A DNA stretch of 64,000 bases from Aspidiotus rigidus (taxonomy: Eukaryota; Arthropoda; Insecta; Hemiptera; Diaspididae): assembly GCA_035079385.1 (NCBI GenBank), contig JAVHKY010000025.1, positions 18,140,501-18,204,500 of the forward strand, read 5' to 3'. The notes below the pieces were generated by a model. That model saw nothing but the letters and a program-made list of their open reading frames with translations, had not been told where the DNA came from and made no database searches. Of this stretch, positions 1 through 9,899 are shown piece after piece. Every line of letters starts with the position of its first letter. The first letter of the stretch is position 1. The position numbers were made by a program, and so were the translations under genes.

Positions 1-1100
1 AAAACAGAGTGAAGCACTCTCGTGCCACTCGGATCAATGAAACTTCAGTGTATACTCTTGATTGCATTCGTCGCTCTCTCAAATATAATTTGCCCCTCTT
101 AATATTACAGTATGACCTTGTGCTCGGGTATCAAATTTTCAACCAATTGTACAGATTTACACTCGACGACGAAAAAAGGTTCATTGAATCGTTAACCGGG
201 ATGTCGAACACGTAATAAATTTTGACGTTTACATTGATAATACGGGCGCATGGCATACGACATCGACACCTACGGTTTACACTTTGTTCATTAACCTAAT
301 TTGATTGATAAAGTACGATATTCGTATCTTTCTGTTGTCATTACTTTCTGCTCTCTTCTGCTTTTACCTTGGTACTGTCGGTGGGTGTCAATTATTGGCC
401 GCGACTACGACGACACGAAAACAAAGCGTGAAAATTATCGCAAGGTTAACCAAATTCTCGCTCGATCATTACCGTTACTTTCATTATTGATAACACTACC
501 AGCATGAGAGAAGTATTGTTGCGTGTCGTAATTCTTCAACGATCCACTGATATTGTGGCGTTTGACGGTATTTATGCAGTGTAGAAGAAACGCATTCGGT
601 CTGGAAAAGAATAAGAGACATACAAATGTCTTCATTCAATTTGCAAGAGAGACGAACAGGAAATTCAGGGAAATAAATGGGAAACAATTTTGCTTGACAG
701 AAACTGTCGATAAGTCTACAATAAGGATTGTGGAATGCAAGTAAGGGTACCGGTTGCATCAACCGATTACCCGTGTGAGCGAGCATACAAATGAGAGCGG
801 GGTAGCCGCTTTAGAATTCAACTTTCAATCTGAGCTGATATTCTTCAAAGAACCACGACCCAGGAGGGTCTGGCAGCTCTAGAATATTGAAATCAAAACC
901 CTTGGATGACACTACTTGGGATAAGGATGCTGCAGTAAAATCTGATTTTAACAGGAAACGTGTTCTTTGGGGGTCATTTAAAAAAATTTGCTGTGTATGG
1001 TGTGGCGTACGGCAAAAACTGACCTAGCCTCCTAAAGAATTTGAGAAATTTCGATTCTTGGGCCATAATATATGTAGGGGAAGGACTTGGAAAAATCCTT
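1..1100. other. No recognisable gene
   Basis: Both strands were read and no conserved domain, tRNA or convincing splice-bounded coding stretch was seen. The open frames here are 60 to 96 codons and overlap one another on opposite strands, as expected by chance. A hairpin of the AGCGGGG/CCGCT type lies near 797-812 and resembles the hairpin ends of the repeat family described at 15369-15984. Confidence 0.6.
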
Positions 1101-1115
1101 ACTTTCAGGCTATAT

Positions 1116-2135
1116 GAATCCGTGAAATTGCGATTCCACAAAATCGGCAGAAAAATTGCTGATTTCATGAAATCGGTAACCCCTTTGCCGAATACATGAA
1201 ATCAGCATCCCCTTTGCCGATTACGTGAATTAGGTAACTCATCTACTGCTTATTTCGTGAAATCGGCTGCTGATTTCAGGTATTCTGCAACACATTCTAC
1301 AAAGCTTTTTTCACCTACAAATGAGAAATTCCTGTGCATTTTTGAGGCTGGGCATTGACGTTGAAAATGATGACGATGAACCAGCGCGGAAACAACAGCC
1401 CATTGAGGTAGGCGACAACGTATTGTTGAGTATTCCTTCTTTCGATCGTGGACGCGGAGACCCTGGGAACCTGGTCGCTGTTGTATGGGCGGAAAAAGAT
1501 GGGAGATACCGCGTAGGTACTCGCAATGGCGTCTTGAGTACTTGGCTAGAAAAAATTAAGGTGGCTTCAACGAAATTCCGATCTTTGAAGATTACAGACG
1601 TCCAACGGACGAGCTTGTCCGATTGGGTTCCATAGGACCAGGGCAGGGATACCGACGGTGTTCTTATCGTACAGAATGCAATTTGCGAAGATGTAAGTGA
1701 CTCAAGGATGCGATGACTTGCAATTCTGCCTGTCATCCAGGTCGCACTTGCAAGAACACCCACAATGAATAATCTTTTTTTTTTAGAACGTATATCTTAC
1801 CCGTAATATTTTTTTGGCCAACAAATTTATTTTCATTTCTTTGTAAGTTCACGTAATGGGAAATAATTATATAATTTATAAACATTCAAATTTTCAATTA
1901 TTTCGTGGAGAACTACAAAAATTTTCTCGAGTTTTTTTCAAAACTCATACATACTTATAACCCACATTTATATACTGATTCTTTCATCACCATTCAATTA
2001 CACCAATTCGGCAGCTTCATTTATAAGCCTTTGGCGATTTCACATAATTGGCTGCCGAATCTGTGTAAGCCTGCTGATTTCATGTATTCGGCAAAGGGGT
2101 TGCCGATTTCATGGAATCGGCAATTTCACGAATTC
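1116..2135. mobile_element. TIR-bounded transposon remnant carrying an integrase fragment
   Basis: The sequence at 1116-1207 returns in inverted orientation at 2072-2135: both arms carry GAAT(C/T)CGTGAAATTG followed by ATGAAATCGG(C/T)AACCCC and GCCGAATACATGAAATCAGCA-type text, and the left arm has an extra insertion of about 27 bp. Between the arms lies a degraded integrase C-terminal domain (1321-1635). An integrase inside terminal inverted repeats rather than LTRs suggests a Ginger-type DNA transposon, but the outer boundaries and any target-site duplication could not be fixed. The arms contain local palindromes such as GATTTCATGAAATC, so part of the inverted similarity could reflect a self-complementary motif. 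Confidence 0.5.
1321..1635 (+). pseudogene. Integrase C-terminal domain fragment, KRBA2-like
   Basis: The 104-codon frame contains VGDNVLLSIPSFDRGRGDP followed about 13 residues later by GRYRVGTRNGVL. This pattern (VGD-V-x-x-P-x-x-DRGR-x-DP, then Y-x-x-GT-x-x-G-x-L) is the SH3-like C-terminal domain found in KRAB-A domain-containing protein 2 and related transposon integrases, where it follows the DDE catalytic core. Here the catalytic core is missing and the open frame begins only shortly before the domain, so this is a fragment rather than an active enzyme. It lies between inverted repeats (1116-1207 and 2072-2135), which suggests that it belonged to a TIR element. The family match rests on recognition by eye and I am fairly confident of it; the exact superfamily is less certain. 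Confidence 0.6.
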
Positions 2136-2224
2136 GGCGTAACATATACACCATGATACAAGGAACTCAGAAAAACTTGCAACTCTTCAAGATTTGTATG
2201 AAGCATTGCATATTTAGTTACTCG

Positions 2225-4340
2225 AAGGGACTATTTGTCAGGCTACATACACCGACCACGGAGGAGGACTTCGAAAATTTTTGAGCTGTATACCAGCCGG
2301 CGGACGACGGACTTTTTTCCGGACCCCCCCCCCCCCGATAAATCAGTTCTGCTGTTAAAAAAAACGACGGCTTCTTTAACGGAGTTAAACGAGGGGTGGC
2401 ACGGAACCTGTTTTATGAGGTACGTGGGATCTGAAAAATGTAGATTGTGACGTCACAGGCCTGCACTTTGAAATTATGTATAATAGGAAGGAAACTTTTA
2501 AAAAACCTGATCCATGACGTCATCAGATTGTGACATCTCAAGGCTAACCTATGACGTCATCAAACTGTAATGTCACAGGCCCCGCGCCTCAAGCTATATA
2601 TTATGGTTAATTTAGAAAAAATGTCCGCCGTCCGGTCAGACGGTAATCTAACCTAACTTGATAGGAGGACAAAACCCAAGTTGAACTAAATTTTAGGGGG
2701 AGACCTCTGGAAAAAAAATTAGATACCATTGCAGAATTGTAATGGCAGCGGGGAAGCCGCTATCCCGAGTCCCCCTCCTATCATATAAATCATGAAGCCT
2801 GAAGTTTTTCCAAGTCCCGAAAATGATGACGTGACAATTTGAACAGGCTGCAATTAGGAAGCCGTCATTTTACAAGTCCCCCTTCTGTCATATACAGCTC
2901 AACAGTATAAATTTTAATAGCGAACCTGTTTTATGGGGGGTTTTCTGAGAAGTTTGCTGTACACCGTCCGGCAAAGAACTTTGAAAAATTTCGACCCTCT
3001 AGCCGTATATGATAAGAGGGAGACTTGGAAAAACGAAGTTAAACGAGGAACGCAGGGAACCTGTTTTATGAGTCATATGAGATTTGGTATTAAGAATTCA
3101 AGGAAGCCTAGACCTGGATAAAGCTAGTATAAAGAAGGCCTAGACTTACTATAAGCCTAGTATAATTTAATTTGAGAGTCTAAATTTTTCTCAAATCTCG
3201 AGCTATATATGATAGGAATTTTTCCAAGTCCCCCTTCTATCAAATATAGCTTGAAAGTGGAAATTTTTCCAAGTCCCTATCATATATGGCTCGATAGTCA
3301 AAATTTTTCTCAAGTCCCCCTTCTATCATATATATAGCTTGAGAGTCAAAATTTTTCCAAGTCCCTACCACATATGGCTTGATAGCCGACATTTTTTCAA
3401 AGTCCCCCTTCTATAGCTCGAGAGTCGACATTTTTAGCGGGGAACCCGCTATCCCTTTTGTTGGGGGTACTTCCAGGAAATTTTCGTCCGCGAGCGAGGT
3501 TGATGACGTCACAGAGAGGGGAGGGGGACTTGGAAAAATTCCTACCTCTGAGCTATATGGGAGGAGGCGTACTTAGACAAATTTCGATTAGCAATATATG
3601 ATAGAAGGGGGACTTGGAAAAATTTCGACCCTCTAGCTGTATATGATAGGAAGGGGACTTGGAAAAATTCCTACCTCCGAGCTATATATGATAGGAGGGG
3701 AACTTGGAAAGACGACGGCTTCGTTGAAATTGCAGCGCGTTCAAGTTGTCACATAGTGATTTTCAGGACTTGGAAAAACTTTAGGCTCTAGGGGACTTGA
3801 GGGAACGGGTTCCCCACTGCCATTGCAGTCCTGTAATGGCATCTAATTTCTAAATCCATCTCCTATCACGTATAGCTCGAGAGTAGAAATTTTTCCAAGT
3901 GCCCCTTCTATCATATATGGCTAGAGAGTCGAAATTCTTCCAAGTCCCCCTCCTATAATATATAGCTTGTGAGCTAAAATTTGTCCAAGTCCCCCTCTCC
4001 TCTCCGTGATGTCATCAACCTCGCTCGCGCTCGCGGACAAAAATTTTCTGAGAGTACCCCCAACAAAGGGATAGCGGATAAGTCCCCTTCCTATCACATA
4101 TAGTTCGAGGGTCGAAATTTTAACAGGGAAGCTGTTCTATGGGGGTCTTTTTGAAAATTTTGACATGCCCAGGCGCCGTCCAACAAAAAACTTGTAAAAG
4201 TTTCGACTCTCGAGCCTTATATGATGGGAGGGGGACTTATAAAAATGTCGACTCTCGAGCACCTTCCTATTTCCAAGTCCCCCTCATCATATATAGCTCC
4301 GAGGTCAGAATTTTCCCAAGTCCCCCTCCTATCATAACGA
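2225..4340. repeat. Mixed-orientation 45-bp minisatellite and hairpin repeat block
   Basis: The block is built from degenerate copies of a unit with the core GAGCTATATATGATAGGAGG followed by GGGACTTGGAAAAATTTCGA. Forward copies (for example 3500-3720 and 4190-4260) alternate with reverse-complement copies (3190-3430, 3850-3990, 4270-4340). Hairpin ends of the AGCGGGGAACCCGCT type occur at 2748-2763 and 3438-3452, and AACAGGGAA(C/G)CTGTT types near 4122-4136. The octamer TGACGTCA occurs at 2448, 2515, 2552 and 3504. The block looks like several inserted or rearranged copies of the same interspersed family seen intact at 15369-15984. Short open frames across it are a by-product of the 45-bp (15-codon) period. 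Confidence 0.75.
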
Positions 4341-4564
4341 CTCATTTTTTAGTAAAATTGAAAAGTGATGATACAAAAAAGAAGGTTTTGTCCCCTTCCG
4401 GAGGAACAATGATCTTGGGGCGGTGACTTTTGAACATGTATTCAGGACATATTCAGAATATATTCCAGCAATAAAACCTTTACTAGCCTTTTTGAATTTG
4501 TCAAAGCTCTATTCAGTGGAGTTGCATAAAAAGACAAGCGCGCATACTGGCCCTAAAGCTATAT

Positions 4565-4760
4565 CCTCACATCGTCCGAAGACGTCGTTCCTGCATGAAA
4601 CAGAGTGTGTAAACACTAGGAGAATAGGAAACTACAAATGGTTGAATGTTTGCCCGCAAATAGCTATGCGCAACGTTCAACTATTTTTAGTTTCCTATTC
4701 TCCTAGTGTTTACACACTCTTTTTGAAGCTGACACCGTGGTCTCTTCAGACGATGTGAGG
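4565..4760. mobile_element. 196-bp foldback (palindromic) MITE
   Basis: The two halves are near-perfect inverted copies. The left arm starts CCTCACATCGTC and contains GAGTGTGTAAACACTAGGAG; the right arm reads CTCCTAGTGTTTACACACTC and ends GACGATGTGAGG. The centre holds a shorter inverted pair around the GCGCAACG text. No coding potential was found. No clear target-site duplication was seen. Confidence 0.75.
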
Positions 4761-6250
4761 ACCTTCGAGACGCGAATGGAGCGAGAATAAGACGAGAGGA
4801 TGTGCGAAAATCGAAAGTCTCCTCGTGCCTTATCAATTCGTGCCATACTCGGAGTAAGAGGTGAGTAAGAGTGATGCCGCGGGACTTCGAAATATTTTTG
4901 TACTTCTTGGACTTATAAAATCATTTCAATTCTTGGACTTGGAAATAATATTCTCAACCGTTGGACTTGGAATTATTTTCAAATTGTGGGACTTTGAAAT
5001 ATTTTCATACTTCTTGGACTTGTAAAATTTTTCATTTTTGATTGTCGGACTTTGTAATATTCTCATCTGTGATGAATATTTGAAACTTTGAAAATGGTGA
5101 ACAATTTTTCTGATTTTGCGGGTCATCGTATGAGGCAAATTCAAGGTCGTTTATTTCTTCTTTTAATACTATATCTCTTACTCACATATTTCTGATCAAG
5201 ATTCTCGTTTACCAACCAAGGCTGACAATTTTGAAACATCGCTTCATCTTAATGTTCCCACTTTTATACAGCACGTAGAAAATTCTCCGAAGACGAGAGT
5301 CGTACGTGAGACTACTGAAGCAGAAAAAGTTGAGCGAGCGGGAATTTTTCGATGGAAATTTTCTTTCTTTAATTTAACCTCCAATTATTACGCCCTACGA
5401 TGGTTGATAGCAATTACCGATACAGACATTGTACATTTTTTTTTTTTTTTGTCTATTTCGTCAATTTTTGTACCATCGTAAATTAGAGGTAATAAAATTA
5501 ACGAGCCGATAATGAGGTTTATTTGTGTAACTGTTAATGGGCATTCTATTAATTAAAATTTTTTTTTACGAGTTCACTCCCTGTAGAATTTGATACACAC
5601 TGCCACAATGAATGCAAGTTCACGTAATGTTCGCGCTTATGTTGATAGTGCCCGGACAATTACATCACGCCCTATACCTACTCGTACAATACAATATTTT
5701 TTTAATGCTAAGGTAATTCATGTATAATATAATGGAAGTACAAAATGAATAACGTCAAAATTTAAACCTAGTAGGTTAAATACTTTCGGCTTTTCCGGCG
5801 ATTATCACAGGTTGTTGAAAGAGGAAAAAAATGGGTCAAAGTAAAATTAAACTCGAGAATTGAATGCGGAAATCACGTATTCGAAATATTTTTATTCACG
5901 AAGCTATTCACGAATGTTTTAAATTTGAATAAATTTATCGCTTCCCTTATAGTAAATATAGATTCTCTCGAAGCCAAGGCCATCATCAGTAGGTATGAAT
6001 TCACGATATTATACTCGTATAGTTCACTGACAGAATTTTTAAATGATCTTGGAATCGAGATTGATTATGGTTTCAATGATTATTTCTTTCTTTCTCAGCT
6101 GTTTTGAGTCGATTAATAAGTGAAAATTTTTCACATTTTCCAAATCCCACCTAACACTATAGAATTTCTCCGAATCCCCTTCCTTCTAAACCTTTTTTAA
6201 ATGGAAGAATTTCGATCGCCATAATTAATCGGGTATCATTTTTGAAAACA
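4761..6250. other. AT-rich sequence, no gene recognised
   Basis: The stretch contains short internal repeats of the form TTGGACTTGG/GGACTTTGAAATATT between 4890 and 5070, and a poly-T run near 5439-5450. No protein family, RNA gene or transposon end could be identified. Confidence 0.5.
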
Positions 6251-6251
6251 A

Positions 6252-8003
6252 TAGTGTAGGAAAATTAGAGCAATATTGGAGAAAAAAAAAAGGCATTTTG
6301 CTGGAGCAAACGTTTCTTTGCTGAAAATGGTTCAGGATGTAGTCCTGAACAACATACTAAAAAATCCCGCGTTTTCCCCCTGGAGCTTGTTTTTTCACTC
6401 CTAAAAATTCGTTTTTCGCCTATATCGCGCGAAATTGAAATTTTATTAAAAAATGTTTCAAACAAAAGTTGTTCCTCGTTAAATTTCATACCAAATAACG
6501 TATTCAATTTTCAGCCTCTACCAATTAGGGCATTTGCAAAGGCCGTTCAAAAGAGGACCAAAATCAGTTTTTCCATATAATATCTCACAAAAATGATATT
6601 TTATTAAAAAATGTTTCAAACAAAAATTGTTTCTCGTTAAATTTGCAATAAAATGAGTTATTTAGCCTTCAGGAGGTTCTTTTTTAATAGGGGTTTAAAC
6701 CCCCCAAGATTTTGTCTTTTGCTTATATCTTGTCTAATTGTAATTTTATTAAAAAATGTTTCAAATAAAAATTGTTCCTCGTTAGATTTCCTACTAAACA
6801 ACGTATTCAATGTTCAGCCTAGATCAATTAGTGCCCCAGCAAGGCCTCCAAAGGCCGTTCAAAAGAGGACCAAAATCAGTTTTATCATATATTTCCCAAA
6901 ATTGAAATTTTATGAAAAAATGTTTGAAATAAAAGTTTTTCCTCGTTGAATTTCCTATCAAAGGAGCTATTTAGCTTTCAGGATAGAGCAAATAGTCTGC
7001 AAAAAAGAGCTGTCGATGTTGAAACTAATATTAGAAGGATGTACCATATTTTTCTTATGTTCAGATAGTTTTCTTTTTACCTGATTTTTGGAAGTCTTGC
7101 ATTATAACAAGGACTATTTTTTTACCATATTGAAAAGATGGAAATTAAATGCATATTTTTCTCATATTCATGACTCACATGGTGCTTAGGTATTGAAATA
7201 AAAGCAATTAAAGTCGCGTCGTATCAAAGACTCTACGGCAGCTGCAATACTCTCTGATCTATGGTAGTACAAGAGACAAACGACTGAACAAATGTCCCCA
7301 CTGAAGACGCTACACAGTTTCATTTATACTGAGGGTACCACCAAGTACAATCGTGGCTTGGTCATGAAAAAGATCCATTAGAAAAGGGATGGAAGCAAAT
7401 CGATGGGATATTGGAGCCTATAACAATGGACAAAGCCCCAGCGCCGCGCCAGACCACCTCCTACAACTTATTTCTAGTGAGTGCGCCAAAGGATGTAGAA
7501 ATGCTTGTAGCTGCCAAAAAGCAGGTGAACAATATATATTCTATAGAGAAAAGAGGGTGATTTGGCACTTTCATCGAAGAAAAAACGGAAGAAAAACAAC
7601 TCATTTCATAGCAAATTTAATGAGAAACAACTTTTGTTTGAAACATTTTTTAGTAAAATTCCAATTTTGTGAGATACTATATGGAAAAACTGATATTGGT
7701 CCTCTTTCGAACGGCCTTTGCAAATGCGCTAATTGGTACAGGCTGAAAGTTGAATACGTTATTTGGTATGAAATTTAAGGAGGAACAACTTTTGTTTGAA
7801 ACATTTTTTAATAAAATTTCAATTTCACGCGATATAGGCGAAAAACCAATTTTTAGGGAGTTCGAACCACCATGAAAAAAGAAGCTCCAAGGGGAAAACG
7901 CGGGATTTTTAGTATGTTGTTCAGAACCACACCCTGAATCATTTTCAGCAGAGAAACGTTTGCTCCAGCAAAATGCTTTTTTTTTTCTTATTTGCCTACA
8001 CTA
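6252..8003. mobile_element. 1.75-kb element with about 410-bp terminal inverted repeats
   Basis: The left arm (6252-6664) and the right arm (7595-8003) are inverted copies: both begin from the outside with TAGTGTAGG, then contain GCATTTTGCTGGAGCAAACG, GAACAACATACTAAAAA, TTTCGCCTATATCGCG and AAAAAATGTTTCAAACAAAA. The last motif is also repeated within the element (6441, 6600, 6745, 6910), so a unit of roughly 150 bp is partly tandem. The interior holds a frameshifted fragment of a transposon protein (7381-7545). Flanks read AACAA on the left and CAAAT on the right, so no convincing target duplication is visible. The superfamily is unknown. Confidence 0.7.
7381..7545 (+). pseudogene. Transposon-associated Cys-rich C-terminal fragment, frameshifted
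   Basis: One frame reads EKGWKQIDGILEPITMDKAP; the next frame continues with PDHLLQLISSECAKGCRNAC and then SCQKAGEQ. Together these match a motif widespread in arthropod transposon-linked proteins: a GW...PI tract, then AP-x-x-LL-x-x-I-x-C-x-C, then GC-x-x-x-C-x-C-x-K-x-G. The first cysteine position is Ser here, and there is a frameshift in the APAP stretch near 7440-7450. It lies inside the long-TIR element at 6252-8003 and presumably derives from that element's original coding region. I do not know the enzymatic role of the family. Confidence 0.5.
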
Positions 8004-8189
8004 CAAATACAAGCGTAAATTTTGTAATCCATATTTTGGATACCAAAAAAATTATAGTGATAAATGGGATATTGAAAAAATAACGGCAATTTGAAAATCA
8101 ATATACAAAGATACGTAAGTTCTTTCGTTCACCCTCTCAGTAGCGCCCTCTAGTGAAGGTTTAAGCCCCGAATCCTTACGATTCAGAAT

Positions 8190-8900
8190 TTTTCCAAGTC
8201 CCCATCCTGTTATATATAGCTCCAAAGTCCGGACCTGTGACGTCACAATTTGATCTCACAGTGGCGTACGCCCCATTCTTGGATTGATATAGACATTGTG
8301 TACTGTAAGATAAGCTATTTGGCTTTAGAGGGGTGGGGGCCTCAATCGCTCTATTCTTAGGATAACTCACTCCGCTCATAGGCCTCCCAACAAACTCAAA
8401 TATACTAGTCTTAATAGTAATACTGCTCGAGTCACCTTTACACTGGACCTCCGTGTCACGGCTGATGACGTCATACTTGCAGATTTCAGAATTGGTTCTC
8501 CTTCCTTAGCCTCCATTATACTGGGCTGCACAATAACTAAACTATACTAGGCCTACTATTAGTCTTCAAGAGACCAGACCTAACATAAGCCCAACTCAGA
8601 GACGTATAAAAGCTTATACTAAACCACATTACAAGAATGATGGGAAGTGGATTAGATTTCAGAATCAGGGCTGATGACGTCACAGTTGTAGGGGCCTCGA
8701 GGTCAGGCCTGATGACCTTACAGTTTATTATACAGGAAGAGAAGGGATACAGTATACAGGACGCAACTCGTGAGGGAGGTGGGAACTCACAAATTTTGGA
8801 ATTGGGGCTACATTTCAGGGCTTGTGGAACTCATAGATATTGATTCAGAAAACTTCAGAAAAGACATGAAACATTTCAAGAAATTTCGGTAGAACCAGGA
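8190..8900. repeat. Dispersed repeat block, paired with 18885-19215
   Basis: This block begins with a reverse-orientation minisatellite unit near 8190-8245 and carries TGACGTCA at 8238, 8466 and 8675. The part from about 8570 (text like ACCAGACCTAACATAAG) to 8880 (GACATGAAACATTTCAAG) is a diverged direct copy of 18885-19215, sharing the blocks TTCAGAATCAGG, CAAATTTTG(G/A)AATTAGGGGC-like text, and the ATGAAACAT(T/G)TCAAGAAATT end. No protein function is indicated. Confidence 0.6.
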
Positions 8901-9421
8901 GATAAAAAGGGTTTAAGGGACACTCAAGAGGGCGTTTTGAGAAACTTTTTGTATAGAGGTCTATGAAGGTGTGATTTTTGAGTAAATCGTAAAGAAAGTG
9001 AAATCAGAAATCACATTGTCAAGATGAAAATCTTCTAGATTTCAAATCATGTTCGATAGTAAAACATTAGATAAATCAAGCGCCGAGTCTTTGATAATTT
9101 TTGCTGTCCTCGAAATACAGGTTTCGATAACGCCACTGAAGTTTTTTTTTTAACAAGAATTCTGTTCTATGGAGGGTTTTTCAAAAAATATTCCGTGCGC
9201 TGTCCAACCAAAAACGAAAAATTGTTGAGTTTCGAGCTCAGTACATGATAGGAGACGGACTCGGAAAAATTTGGACTCAGGAGGGGGACGTATACAAACT
9301 TCGACTCCCGCGTTATAAATGATGAGAGAGGGACTCAGAAGAAAATAGCCATAATACATATGATAAGAAGAAGAGAAACATCGAAAAATTCTTACTTTCA
9401 GGGGGACTCAGGAAAACTTAA

Positions 9422-9872
9422 GGGTGGGCTTTACTTGTGAAAATATGCTCGTAAAACTTGGCACCGAAAATCACATTTTATTGCTCGAATTTTTAACGGA
9501 TCTTTCTGAATAGGTTCAACCAGGGGCGCTATTGAAGCAGAATTTTAAAACTTTCTCAATTAAACGTTGAAATTGATGAAAATTCGTCTATTTTCTGACA
9601 AGAGTGAAATTCTTCTGGGGCCAAAATTCGGGATTCTGTTCCGATAGCGCCTTTCGTTGAACCCTATTGTACAACATTTCCAAAGATCGAAAAAATTCGT
9701 CAGCCTGACCTTGCAAAATCATTCCTCGTCATTTGTTACGAGGACTACCCACGCACGCCCGACAAGCGTCGCATAGTGGCCGCTGGCTTCCCGAACCTTG
9801 CAGGGTTTTTGGGGATGTTTATGCAACTTATCGTACACCGTTTCGGAGTTTCCGAACAAGTAAAGCATACCC
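9422..9872. mobile_element. TTAA-flanked TIR element (piggyBac-like target), 451 bp
   Basis: The left end is TTAA followed by GGGTGGGCTTTACTTGT; the right end, read inwards on the other strand, is TTAA followed by GGGTATGCTTTACTTGT. TTAA target duplications lie at 9418-9421 and 9873-9876. The terminal sequence resembles the 439-bp element at 52012-52450 (GGGTATGCTCTACCTAG), so the two are probably related non-autonomous elements. A second, smaller MITE (9513-9664) is nested inside. Confidence 0.65.
9513..9664. mobile_element. 152-bp TIR MITE with TA target duplication
   Basis: The left end GGTTCAACCAGGGGCGCTAT and the right end GATAGCGCCTTTCGTTGAACCC form imperfect inverted repeats of about 30 bp. 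TA dinucleotides flank both ends (9511-9512 and 9665-9666), as in Tc1/mariner-type insertion. It is nested inside the TTAA-flanked element at 9422-9872. Confidence 0.6.
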
Positions 9873-9899
9873 TTAAGAATCTTCAAGATTTCGATTTGA

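Noticed and set aside
1311..1763. A 150-residue minus-strand frame
   Set aside because: It is antisense to the recognisable integrase domain at 1321-1635 and shows no family features.
2225..4340. CRISPR-like array (short repeats with regular spacing)
   Set aside because: Units are degenerate, contiguous and in both orientations without unique spacers, in a eukaryotic genome.
6252..8003. CACTA-type (EnSpm) transposon
   Set aside because: CACTA and TAGTG are present at the ends but in the wrong direction: the left end reads TAGTG and the right CACTA, the reverse of the canonical order, and no 3-bp duplication is clear.
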